Assembly: GCF_901709675.1 (NCBI RefSeq)
Contig: NC_051107.1
Coordinates: 3,660,001-3,724,000 of the forward strand
DNA: 64,000 nucleotides
Source of the DNA: Syngnathus acus
Taxonomy: Eukaryota > Chordata > Actinopteri > Syngnathiformes > Syngnathidae
Direction of reading: 5' to 3'
Shown: positions 12,215 to 24,100 of the stretch, piece after piece
How positions within the stretch are numbered: position 1 is the stretch's first letter
Layout of the letters: the number at the start of each line of letters is the position of its first letter
Made by a program: the position numbers and the translations under genes
The notes under the pieces: generated by a model
What the model saw: the letters and a program-made list of their open reading frames with translations, nothing else
What the model was told of the DNA's origin: nothing
Databases searched by the model: none

Positions 12215-14310
12215 TCAAAGTCCGCGTCGCTCTCCCTGTACCAGGCGGCCTCGGAAAGCCCAAGTGTCCTGTAGGGGGCGACAAATGAGTTTAGTCTTTA
12301 TTGCCTTTTGCGCTTTCAAGTGGTGTCAGTGAAATGCTGAAATTACCTGAAAGGTGAGACTGACAGTCCCGGAGTACTTCCTGGACACTAGCTCCTTCAC
12401 TTCATTCTCAATATTTTCCTGCGATGTTCCCTTCACGTCGATGTAATGGCAGTCGGAACTGGCGTAGTGGCAGGAGATAGCCTGGAAACAAAAAAAATCG
12501 TCACACTTTTGCAAGCGTTGATCGGATTTGGTGTCGTACCTTACGGAATCCTTCCGTCTGATTCATTCCAGAACCGTGGATCAGCAACGGGTGGAAGAAG
12601 ACCGTGTCGCCCTTCTCCATCTCCAGGTGGATCCTGGGATGGTCTGGGTTGTAGTCACGCACTCCGTGGTACATCTTGTTCACTCCACCCTGAGTGCGGG
12701 GAAATTCAAATCAGGCTTTCAAGCCAGGCGGTGATTCTACGTCGGCGCTCGGACCTCCCACTCTGGGTAGTCGTGCTCCTTGAGCGTGCCCGTGTGCGTT
12801 CCCGGCAGGACCACCAGGCATCCGTTCTGCCTGTTGACCCGCTCCAACGCCGTCCAGGCGCAGACGATGCGGTCGGCCGGTCGGAATGGGAAGTAATGCA
12901 GATCCTGATGCATGGGGTGGCGAGACGTTTTCTTTCCTGCAGACACAGATGAGCTTTTCGAAAACCAATCCGGTTGTCAATTTGAGAGCGTCCTCTTACC
13001 TGCATCGGGAGGCTTGTTGATGAGCATGGTGTGCATAGCCATGATGTTCGGTCCTGTGAAGCAGCCCACATACTTCAAGATCTGACAAGAGAAAGGTCAG
13101 CTTTTAATTTTCGGTTAGTGTTCCAAGCACAACGTTGACAAATGTGTTTCATACCTGCGGTAAGGTGCAGTACCGGAAAAGTTCGGGATCCTCCTGGAAG
13201 TCTTGGAGTTTGGTGACGGCTTTCTGATCGGGAACAAACTCCGACTTGGAAATGGCCACGTCTCTCATAACCACCAGACCGGGAACATTGACTTTTCGTT
13301 GACAAATGCGCTCAAACTCCTTCCTGAAGACAGAAAGACGCAGGTAAAACTATTTCGTACTTCATTTGATGTTGAAGTTTCACGCCGTCACCTGAACAAG
13401 TCAATGTCCTCGTCGGCCACAAGATTCCTGACAACAAAAAATCCATTTTGCTCATAGAAGAGCCGCTCTTCTGGCCTCAGCAGGTCATTGTCGAGTGTGT
13501 ATCTGACAATGAGAAAATATTTTAATTCACTAACTCTTGAGTCACATAGAGCTGCTGTCAGGTAACTAAAAATAGCAAAACAATGCACTCAAGTCTTATT
13601 TATTACTGGGTTACGTTACAGTTGGAAGTCATTGTTTGAACTGTGTCAAAGGGGGCAATAAATACTTATATAAGTGCATAAAGGAAAAAGTCTTACCTTA
13701 GATTGTGGGGGTGAGGGGCGGTGCTTTGAGCCGACGTCGGTGTTGCCTGGAGTAGCTCAAGTCAAGGATGATAGCAGATTTAAATCCACGAAAATCTCAA
13801 GACACGCTTTTCAAAAAGACAGTTTAACTCATTTATTTACGGCGCACCAAACTCATTCTGCATATTTCCCATGATGCACTCCATGATCTCAACCTTGCAG
13901 ACACTCTGTTCGCAAAGACGGCGCAGCAATAACAAGTCCTGCCGTTATGTTCCGACACTTTGCAATCAATAGTTTAGTTAGCCGGTTATTACGCTAGTCG
14001 TAACTACGTGCATAACTGTTACAGTTGTCGGGAACATTTAATCATTTAAAATACCGTTACTTGGGAGCATTTAATGTTTTATTATATAAATATCCTTCTG
14101 CGCAGATCATCCAGGCGGCCTTTGTCGTCTCTGGTGAGACTCCCCGGCCTGTGTTACCTTCGCAGTCCACGTCTCGATGCACAGCTCTCGGATATATAAG
14201 ATGAAGTTAGCCGCGGTAAAGATCCAAAAAATTAAAGAGGATACAACCACGGCTGGGGTCCGATCGAGATGCCCCATCATCAATTTGAGCCTTTCGGCAG
14301 CCCGCGACAT
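12215..14310 (-). CDS. phyh: Phytanoyl-CoA 2-hydroxylase (9 coding exons)
   Basis: Peroxisomal Fe(II)/2-oxoglutarate dioxygenase that 2-hydroxylates phytanoyl-CoA, the first step of alpha-oxidation. Minus-strand exons: 14245-14310, 13697-13746, 13392-13502, 13155-13323, 13000-13081, 12755-12936, 12540-12689, 12347-12481, 12215-12268; 999 nt, 332 aa (human 338). The N terminus [17 protein letters not shown] contains a PTS2 import signal (R-L-x5-H-L), as in mammals. The iron ligands are visible as HQDLHYFPF (H and D) and HPLLIHGSG (H). The C terminus reads [10 protein letters not shown]. The exon 1 donor at 14244 gives AVV joined to ATPTSAQ, matching the human junction. A second in-frame donor at 14157 is discussed under findings. 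The gene is divergent from cdk17. Confidence 0.96.
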
Positions 14311-14960
14311 AGTTTAGCAGGTTGGTAGGCGCTCTTGTCCGGTCACTTCACTAGTAATATGTGGAAGTAGGTCAAAGAGCAGAACAACAACACACGTGAC
14401 CTTTTACTGTTGTTGGGTGTATAATCTTTATAGTTCAACAACTTGAAATACCGCACAGTTAAATGGAGCTATATCTGTATAAATCGCATCATAACTTGAT
14501 TAATTTAACGGAATTCTAATGGTCTGCAATAATACACGCTTCACCCGTCTCTCAACTTCACCAGCAGAGGGCGACCTGTCACTAGAAATCGCCCAGCTTT
14601 CAAAATTAGTCTCAACATTTGTAAATAAATGGTGACAACGTGGATCGCAATTAAAGCTAAAACAATAAAAGAGTCTTTTGTTTTGATATTTTAATATTTA
14701 TAATTATTTTAGAATAAATGCCGGGATTTGACTGAGAGTATGACGATAAAGGACGGACTTCTTTTCTCTCCCAGTAACCGGATGCTGTAATGCTTTTATT
14801 TCTTACTCAAACAGGAAGCTGCTTCGCTATCTAGTACAGCTTGATGGCAGCTAGCTTGATTGCACCCCTCCCGTCCCCTCAGTCGCTTGTAGAACTGAAG
14901 CTGCCTCTCCCGAATCTTTAATCGGCTCACGCCGCCACAAAAACAGCGTTTTAAAGGGGT
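14311..14960. promoter_or_regulatory. phyh-cdk17 divergent promoter region
   Basis: The phyh start codon (minus) and the cdk17 non-coding first exon (plus, ending 15162) face away from each other across roughly 600 bases. The right part becomes GC-rich near the cdk17 exon. An exact CTCF-core match CCAGCAGAGGGCG lies at 14561-14573, between the two. Promoter function is inferred from gene arrangement. Confidence 0.45.
14561..14573 (+). promoter_or_regulatory. CTCF-like core motif
   Basis: CCAGCAGAGGGCG fits the consensus CCASYAGRKGGCR at every position. It sits between the divergent phyh and cdk17 genes. Confidence 0.5.
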
Positions 14961-15162
14961 TCCGTCTGTCGTCCTTTGTCCCCATTGCCCTTTTTGGTTT
15001 CTGAGGACGTTATTCCTTTTCTTTACAAAAACGCCTGGAACCGGAACCGAGCCGGAGCTGTGTTTTTCGGTCTACTTTTGTGGGCGGATACAGCGGAGGA
15101 GGGCATCCGGGCCTGGCAGCTCCGGAGGGTCCGCTTAAAACCACGGAATTCACCGTTTACAG
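14960..15162 (+). other. cdk17: cdk17 non-coding first exon (5' UTR)
   Basis: GC-rich block with a good donor (AG then GTAAAA) after 15162, upstream of the cdk17 coding exons. The matching acceptor is at 21160-21161, just before the ATG exon. The left end is approximate. A long first intron after a non-coding exon is usual for this kinase group. Confidence 0.5.
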
Positions 15163-18100
15163 GTAAAATTCTTTCAAAAAACACTTAGGGAATTCATCCG
15201 TTCTATCTAATTCTAGAGTTCATAACCTTTCGGTAAATTCGGCTCCAAAGACGAAAGCAGCAGAGTGGTTTGTGGTTCCTAAAACGTCAACACAAGCGCA
15301 AACCGAGATGCCACATTGAGTGCGCTGTTTTGACATTTGACAAATGCTTTTCGTTTTGCCCCCAGAACTCGCTGTGTGCTCTGCAAATATTTAACTTTGT
15401 TGACAAAGTGTGTATTATGGATGCCTTCATGTTACCGTTCAGGTTCTGCGTCTATCACAAAATGTAAAAACGTAGGTGTGGTATTAATAATAATAATAAT
15501 ACATATTATTTATAAGGCGGCTTTCAAGGCACTCAAGGTCGCCGTACAAACATAAAATAGCATAACACAAATTTGAGTCGTATTTCCAATCCCTAAGCTT
15601 TTTTACTTTTCGTGAATTGCAAAGCAATGTTGCAACCTCTAGCTTTTATTTTTTTTTGTGCATACCTATGATCCTCTTGTGTGTTACGTGAGGTGCACCT
15701 GCTCCCATTTAATATTCTAATCTGACAGATGCATGTCTCTCTCACTCGTCCTGTTTGAGGCCAATTTGCTTTCACAGTCCTTCACCTCTTAATTTGACGT
15801 CTAAGCCAGTGTGTGTTCTGACCCACATCCACATGTTGGTTATTGAGGGTAGCACACCCCCAGAGGACAAAGTCATTACCATGACGTCCCACTACCATTG
15901 TTAGGTCATGTGGGAGTGCTTGCATTGATCTGCATTATAGCTCACACACGCAATGTCTCGTATGAAACTGGCAGTTGACAAAGAATCTTTTCTCACAACG
16001 ATTACGTTGAAAATACTCTGCAGAAGTTTCACTTCAAAGTGTCAACATGCTCACCAGGCCGAAGCAGGGTTTTGTCTTTTGCTGGGACTAGAAATATTTG
16101 ACAGAAAGACGGCACCAAGTTTCAGTTGTTGACAAGTCAGTGTTTTTTTTAATTTATTTATTTTTATCAGAGCTTTGAAACAAACTTCAAATGTCTTGTG
16201 ACACCATTATAACAAAGATAGGTTCATATTTTTGGCCTTCACGTGACAGAGTTTGATTGAATGCTACCTTACCTGTTCTTTGAGAGCCATCCTCTTAAGA
16301 GCCATACCAAAATATGAAATCCCAACTCACATTGACACCTCTGCATAAGCTAGAATCTTCTATGAAACCAATATGGGCGCTCTTGGAATGTGCGAGGAAG
16401 CCAAAATACACTTATAATCCTTAGAAATTGAAACCGATCATTGTTAAGACTTAATGCTAATATTTACATGTTTAAAAATGCACCCCAACTATGGTCATAT
16501 GTTACGTAAGGCCTCCAAATTGCCCACAATGCTTTGCTGCGGCGCAGACTGTGCTTGCTTTATGATCAGCCTCTAAAACACTGTTGCCATTGACAACGGC
16601 TCCGGCTCTCTCTTTCTACCCCCCTCGCCCCCCCCTCTCGTTTACATAACGTTAAAAATAATTCCTTTTCGTCTTGTTGCTTTTCTCCATCTTGAGAATG
16701 ATTGCGATTCGTGTGGGGTGATGCATGAATCACACCCAGAAAAATGACGCAAACTATGTAAGGAATGTGGAGTGCTGTGCGATCTTTTTATCGGTCTTCC
16801 TGTTTGTGTGTTGTGTGTGTGTGCGCGTGCGACAATCCTGGCCGTACCGCATCCGACTGATGTGACACAGAGTAATGATAGAGTGCGTGCGCTTGTCAGC
16901 CCGCGCGAGCGTGGTCGGATGTCAGAAAGGGATGTTCGCTCTTGTATGTGTGTCCGACTTTGTGCCGCAAGTCACATTGTCTGCATTGCCATGCCGCTCG
17001 TTCCAGATGTGTGCGCCGTCGGAACGGAGAGAGGGACACTGGCTGATAATCACATCAGTGCATAAACAAGCCGTCGCTCATTCATGATGAAATAACATCA
17101 GATGGAATGAAAGCGGCCATTTGCACATGAAAGCAGGGCAGGTGTTTGACTGCAGACTTCCATACGGGATGGAGTTTGACAAATTGGCACAAACGACCCC
17201 CCCCCCCTCGAGTGCTCGGTGGAGGTACAATTAAAATAAGGTGTTTAGGAGTTCAAGAAAGACTGCATGATTATTTTTTTTAGCTCGAGTTTCAAGACAC
17301 CAAGGTCTTCACGAGAACCTGGCTAACCCCAAGGACGGGGGAATTGCTCACGGGAGCGAATCACCCAACACGGCGCCGCGAGTATCCGCCACCTGTTCCT
17401 CAGGCCCTCGAGGGTTAGTGGAGATATTTGGAACTGGCGAGGGGAGTGGCAGGTTACATCATGGAATCCCGTAAAGCATGTGCACTGGCAGGCCTAGAGG
17501 GGGGGGGCCGTGGGGGCACTGCCACCCCTTAAATATGCTGGGGCATTTTTCTATGAATTTTTTTCAACCTTGCTCTGCCATAAGCAATCAGTGATAACCA
17601 AGATTGTATGTAAACTGAATCAGTATAGTAGCCCGCCCCCCCCCCTTCTTCCAAAGCATTGAGCACTATGTCAATACCAGACTGGGAAGCAAGGCTTTTA
17701 CCAGCCTGCAATCGTCTTCCAGTCCACTGCCTAATAGCGAAACGAGTGCACATCACGCGGGAGCATGTGAAAAGACACAGGCCATCAATGTTAATGCGTC
17801 ACCTCAGCGCTCCGCATCGTTTGTTCACTGCAGATAAAAAAAAAGAAAAAAAAGAAAGCCACAATGGGGTAAAAGAAACAAGCTAATTTTAGGTACTCTA
17901 CAGTGGCGTGTAATGCCACGGCGTAAAGGTTGATCGCCCGCTTTCGAGTGTCTGCCGTCGTGTGAGGGCTTGACCTCCATCGCCGTGTGTGTTTCGGGTT
18001 TGATAACCTCACCGTCCTGATACACCGATTGGAAGGATCATCCTTTAATTGAAGATTAGCGTGTCCTGCCTTTGTCATGACCTCAGACGCCACACACACC

Positions 18101-19742
18101 AACACACGTGTGGCCAAAGCTATATCGCGGTCCGTCTTGTGCGGTGTTGACATTTGGATGCGACCGGCAGACTTTGCAAGGCTTCCAAATCTATAAATAA
18201 CACGTCACCTTCAACTCACCCCTTCCACTTGTCCATCGTCATTCCTTCTGTCGTCACTGTTCCTCCTATTGAGAGCATCTGCTTTGTCAGAAATTGCTCG
18301 AGCATCACACGAGGGACATACAGTACGAGTTCCTGCCTTTATTTTGATCGATCCCTTTTCTTTATAATTATGTCATCCCTTTATCTATTAATATTAACAT
18401 TACAGCCTTTTGTGCTTCTTGCTCACAAGAACCCAGCGAAGCCCCCGTGGGTCAGTCATGCTGAAGCTCCCTTTTTTTTTTTTGGCTTCTCTGGAGCAAA
18501 CAAAAGGGTCTTTGAGCTGAGAGCACCCACCGCGGCAGGCAGCAGTGGCGACGCTGTTTGTATGCGTCCTCATGGCTACACAAACACATGCTTGTGACTG
18601 CACTGGAAGCCTTTGAAACGCTTCTGATGGCCACTAAAGAAAAGAAAAAATGCCTGTTGACTGACCACAAAGTGAAATCAATTTAGAGGTGACAACATTG
18701 GGTTGCTTCACACAAGTCTTTGCAGTGTTTTACATTCTGATGATTAATTACAATAGAGCGCCATTTACTTTCGGAGTTTATTGATTTGTTCTTGCCTTCT
18801 ATTTTTTTTTTTTAATTATTATTATTTATTTTGAATGGTACAAACCCAGAAGAAAATCTATAAGAGTTGTTTGAGGTTCCAAGGGCAATTTATTCATTAA
18901 TGTCGGTTCGGGTTTACTTTGGCTGACTCATTCCAAAGAGCCTCTCCGTCTCCCATCCATATGTGCGGCCTTCATTTGCTTGTTTTTATCTGTCAGAAAG
19001 GCCGGATGTACTTGTCTGATGGCTTTCTTTCTCCTCCAGCTTCTATTATGCTTCTTGGAATGTCTGGTCGGTCGCTAAGGCATTAATTTCTTCTCAGAGT
19101 TCCACAACAGGTCCAATGCTCGCTTATCTCCGCTCCATTGATCGAAACTACTTTGGCGCTTCAGAATGTGAAATTACGGGCTGCTTCACACAAAATGACA
19201 TGGTAACGACTAAAGAGGAGCTCTTGCCCATTATTTTCCTCACAAGCTTCTCAAAGTCGAGTCTTGCTTCGGCAGGGCTGGATTCTCTCCATTCCCGCCC
19301 GCCATTATGTCTCCTTTCCTTCTCGTGGTCCCTCCCTCTTCCACCGATTCCTTTTCACACTCTCCTACTGACTTTCAAGACACATTCATCTCCTCTCTGA
19401 TATCCTTCGAAAGGAGGTGTAGGGAAGCAGGAGACGGGGGGTGTAATTATTACGAGTGCAGTAATTAGTCTTTCAGGTTTGATGACTTCCCTTGTGAAGT
19501 GTTCTCCTGCATTGACTATCCAGGATGCTCCAGGAAGGGGGGGGGGGGGGAGGGGGTATGTAGATCGGTGAGGTTTTTTTTTTTCCTCTGAGAATGTGGG
19601 TCAAAATTTCAGGATTTGCCGATGATGAAAGAGTCACAGTCAGGGGGCTCAGTATTTTTATTTTTTTTTGCAGAAACAGACAGATTTTCATGCCAGATTT
19701 TACATTCCCTCACATACACTGCCATCGCAGGCACAAGCTGCA

Positions 19743-19780
<38 letters not shown>

Positions 19781-21161
19781 TTCGTCTTTGTTTTGCGGCA
19801 GAGATAAAACCCGGCTTTGTTACACTCCTCTGTATGGGGGACAAAGACTACTTATCTGCCCGTGTGCGTTTGTACGTGCGACTGAATTCATTTTAAACGT
19901 ACACAAGCCGGTTATTTTTTCAAAACATCATTTTCATCCCCGTTAGATTCAACTGTGTACATAAATGTGTGTGCGTGAGGGTCATCAGATCTGCATGATG
20001 GCAGAGCCACCAGGGTTGCCATGACACACTTCCTCTTCCAAAAGTAGGCTCATCACACGAGCATGCCGCAAATGCTCTCAATTTTTTAAACGTGCTGTCA
20101 TGGGGGGGGGTGAGCTGACTTATTTAAATATTGAAATGTTTGCTGTTTTGATGCAAATGTGGTGTGAACTGAATGCATTACTTCAAAAATAAGACACCCC
20201 GTCCGACCATATTTAATTTTTGACAGCATATTAATTTTTAGCCAAAGTCAAATAAATTTGTGAGCCTTTCCTGGGGTAGACTCGTATCTTAATTTGACTC
20301 AAACCAGTTCAAACAAACTACCTAACAAGAAATTGTAACTTTTAATACCAAGCAAAAAACAAATTCAAGGGCTCAACCTAGTTACAGTTGCTACGGAGCA
20401 TAAATGCAAACTTTATTCTCGCATTGCCCTCCCATAGCCTGGTGGGCTTTTAAAATTGGATCGACTCCAGTGCGCTATATTGAGGCCTTTCGCCGAATGT
20501 GCCAAGGTGATCCATAATTGGACGGATGGGCGACTGTGCGAACCCTCGCGATGATTAATCGCTCGCGCCGTGCGGCGACACGGACGACACACCGCCCCGG
20601 GGGATGTGTCATGAGTGGGAGCTGTTCACGGGAAGGAGGAAGGAAGGTCGGCTTGATTGTCGTTGAGGGTCAGCCAAGACGGGCAGGCGGGACATTTCTG
20701 CGTCTGTTTCCTCCCTTACGCCCCCCCACCCCTTTTTTTTTTTTTTTTTCCGCGGACTCGCTTGACGAGGCGTTGACACGGCAGCACAATGAGCAAGGAG
20801 CAGCTGGAGGGCGATTGAGCAAGGTGTTTCCTGCCGTCCGGATCGACAGTCTTGACGTCAGGCTCTTCTCCTCCTCCAATTAGTCGACACCCCCTCCCGG
20901 TTTAAAAGTGAAAACAGCCTCATTCAATTCGGCGATGTTCATCTTTTATTCATGCCTCGTTCATGCTTTATGCATGTGCCGCTCACGCGTTTGTCGAGCG
21001 GATTAATATTGGATTAAAAGGAGCCTTCATTCATGGGGCTGCTCGGAGCTGAGCGGGGATTGTCTGCAATCCCAAACGCCAACGCTGGTGAAATTTGGCT
21101 TTTGGTGCGACACTCGGGAATGAATGCTGACCGTGTGTGTGTGTGTGTGTGTCTGTCGCAG
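15163..21161 (+). other. cdk17 intron 1
   Basis: A six-kilobase intron, the longest in the window. It holds simple repeats (a CA run at about 19745-19776, a G run near 19540, a TG run at about 21134-21151 just before the acceptor) and several poly-T tracts. Open frames inside are low-complexity or unremarkable. I saw no nested gene or RNA gene. Confidence 0.5.
19745..19776. repeat. CA microsatellite
   Basis: An uninterrupted AC dinucleotide run in cdk17 intron 1. Similar runs occur at about 21740-21762 (AC), 30182-30210 (TG) and 39043-39086 (GA), with a TTG run at about 35583-35603. Confidence 0.85.
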
Positions 21162-21179
21162 GCCGCTCACCGCCCCGCC

Positions 21180-24100
21180 ATGGAGAAGATGAAGAGGATT
21201 AAGAAGCGTCTGTCGTTAACGCTCCGCTCGAGTCAGACCATCGACGAGTCGCTCTCCGAGCTGGCCGAGCAGATGACCATCGAGGACGGCGGCACCAAGG
21301 ACAATGGTTTGTAACTGTGCACTCAAGTCCATTTTTATTTTTTCAACAATATCCATACTTTTTTTTTTAGCGTTGATCTCATAATCAACATAATAATGCT
21401 AATTTATCATTTTAGCCCTATGACTCACTTATACCTACTTCGCCAGACGATGAATACAACAAGCTTTTTTTTTTTTTAACCACGGCTCCAATAAAAACAC
21501 ACTTTAGTTAAAAACCCTTCAATCTATTACCTTGCAAATGCCTTGAACGGTAATTAAATCTCTCTACACAGTGTACATGGCCATCTGCGGACATTTTATA
21601 AAAGTGCTTTTAGCAACTTGCCTGCTCTCACGGGGTCTTTAAATTATTAAACACTGACGACGATGCGGAGTGAATGAAAACATTCGGTCGCGATGGGGAT
21701 GAAGCGGTTCAGCGATGTTATGTAACGGGAGTAATGTCTCACACACACACACACACACACACGGGGGCATTTGCATAAACACACACTCAGCTCTCTCAGC
21801 GAGAAGGTCAGCCGGGACACCGTCAGCTTAGCGAATTTAAGACTTAGTTTACCCTCTGTTGAGCAACAGAATCTACACCTGGAGATCAGCTTCAAAATAA
21901 TATACGTTACAGCTTGTAAACTGTTGCGGGCTGTTTCGTTTCCTGAGATGACGTAACCTGGTGTATGATTGGCGGGAGCTTGCCAAAATAATGATAATAA
22001 TAATCTTCGGTAAATACGCCGCTGGGGTAATTCCGCCGTGTGTCGGTAATGAACTCTGCTCCACTTGAAGGCCAAGCTTCTCGCGTCCTTGTTGTCTTTC
22101 AGAGCCCTTCATGAGGAACGGCCGCCCGCCCACCTCCCACAGCATGCACTCCTTCCTGCACCAGTACACGGGCTCCTTCAAAAAGCCGCCGCTGCGCCGG
22201 CCGCACAGCGTCATCGGCGGCACCTTGGGCTCGTTCATGTCCATCCCGCGCAACGGCAGTCGCTTGGGTGAGCCACGCAAACGCCGATTCTCTTCACAGA
22301 AAGTCACAGATCGCCGTTCGTCCTTCCCACCTTTGCTCTTTCCACACGTGCGACCAAAGATGACGATATTTCCTGTGAATTGATTCACAACCGATGTGTA
22401 GCATCTTGTCAGGGGCGACGTGACTCACGGTGATGACGCGCCATCTCGCTTTGCAGGGCAACCCGGAAACTATCAGTCACCACTTTCATAAAAGGAAATT
22501 ATCAAAGTGTCAAATTGAGAAGAAAAATGTCAACATACTAGATTACAGGACTCTTGGTTATATAAACGCTCAGTTGAGCCAGATTGAGGAACAGACTGGG
22601 CCAGATTTTGTTTACGCCGTCTAAAAAAAATTATATAATCACCAAGCATCACCAAGCTCGATTGCTAAGTTCTGTTTTGACTAGGGATGTTCACTCGTCC
22701 ACTCGTTTAAGACGTACCAGTTTGAGTACTCAATTTCGGAGTATTCACCGATACCAGTCACCCATACAAGTACTTTGGATACATATAAGTAACAGATCAT
22801 TTAAAAAAACAAAAATATTCATCCTAATAGAAAATTACTTTCAAATTAAATGGAATTTTGGTCAATTTTCGATTCTATTTTTCTAATTTCTAGTTCCTGA
22901 CAAAAAAAACAACAACCTGTCTCTCTCCACCGATCCGTGCAAGAAGTCATTCACGCCCGTTTAAAATCACACAGGATTTGCTATCTGTGGTATGATAAAC
23001 ATCGCTCTTTAAAAATGTGCAACCAAGCGGCTTGATGCTATTATGTTTGTGTATGCTTGATAGGCCTACTGGGCCTCGCTCTGGACCCCGGCCCAGATGG
23101 AGGAATGCGGATGCCAAAACGGGCCACTTTTGTAGGACAAAGCGCTACTATGGTCATACGAACGCAATATTGCTGGGTAAATGTGCGCTCCGAGTAGGTC
23201 GCCGGCGATATGGGACGGAGGGAGCTATGATGGAGACATGCAAATGAGGATGCGAAAGTGGGAGGGGGGTGAAAGTGAAAGGAGAGGATATTTGAGGATG
23301 TAACAAAGTGAGAGAGAGAGAAGTGAAATAGAAGGTTTAAATTTGTCGTCAGGTTTTCTTGCATCCTTTCTGGAATCCTTGCGCGCATTTGCGTCATCTC
23401 TCTGACGCCTTTTTCAGGGTTTTTTTCCCCAGGAAATCTCACCACGCTGTAATTTGGAAGTCGCTACACCCACAGTTTAACGCGCGTGCTAATTTTAGCT
23501 AAACTCGCCGCGTAGAATGTGTTTTGCACAGCCGAGGGCATCGTCCCAGTCGGCCGCGCATCCGGCCTGCTTCCTTTCCTCGTGCTCGGTGACACTTTCA
23601 GATTGCGTAATATCACCTGTCGAACAAACGTTGCAAGCAAACCATCGCAGCATTCGAGCTGCTCCAAGTCGACCGGCATTTATTCTTATATCTGCAAAGT
23701 CATCGCACTTTAACAGCTTCAGGGCTCAAAGTCCGAATAGAAATGACTTCAGTCGTTTCCTGGATTAAACCTTCTCTAATTCTGTTTCTGTAATATTTAT
23801 TAGAGGAATGAACACATTTGAAAGAAATCCCCTCTTGATCGCGGATAACAAACTGCAGGCCTTCACTCACTGCATGTGTGTGTGTTGAGTCGGGAGCTTT
23901 GGAGGGTTAGGACCGTGCATCTGCTTTGGGCATCGTCGCTCACGCTGTGCTTGGCAAGCCGTGGTCGTTTTACGGCCCTGGAAGATGCGCTAAAGTGTTT
24001 ATTTATACTCGGGCCTCGGGATTTACAAAAGCCTGACCGTTGTATCAAAATAATGAGCTTGTATAACGAATTGGTTTAAACGCTCAGGTGGTGTTTAAAC

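Noticed and set aside
12446-12952. A 168-residue plus-strand open frame across phyh exons
   Set aside because: It crosses clear phyh introns and exons on the opposite strand and has no family resemblance.
16772-17087. Overlapping Cys-rich open frames in cdk17 intron 1
   Set aside because: They are composed largely of TGTGTG-type repeats; no splice signals, conserved motifs or start context support them.
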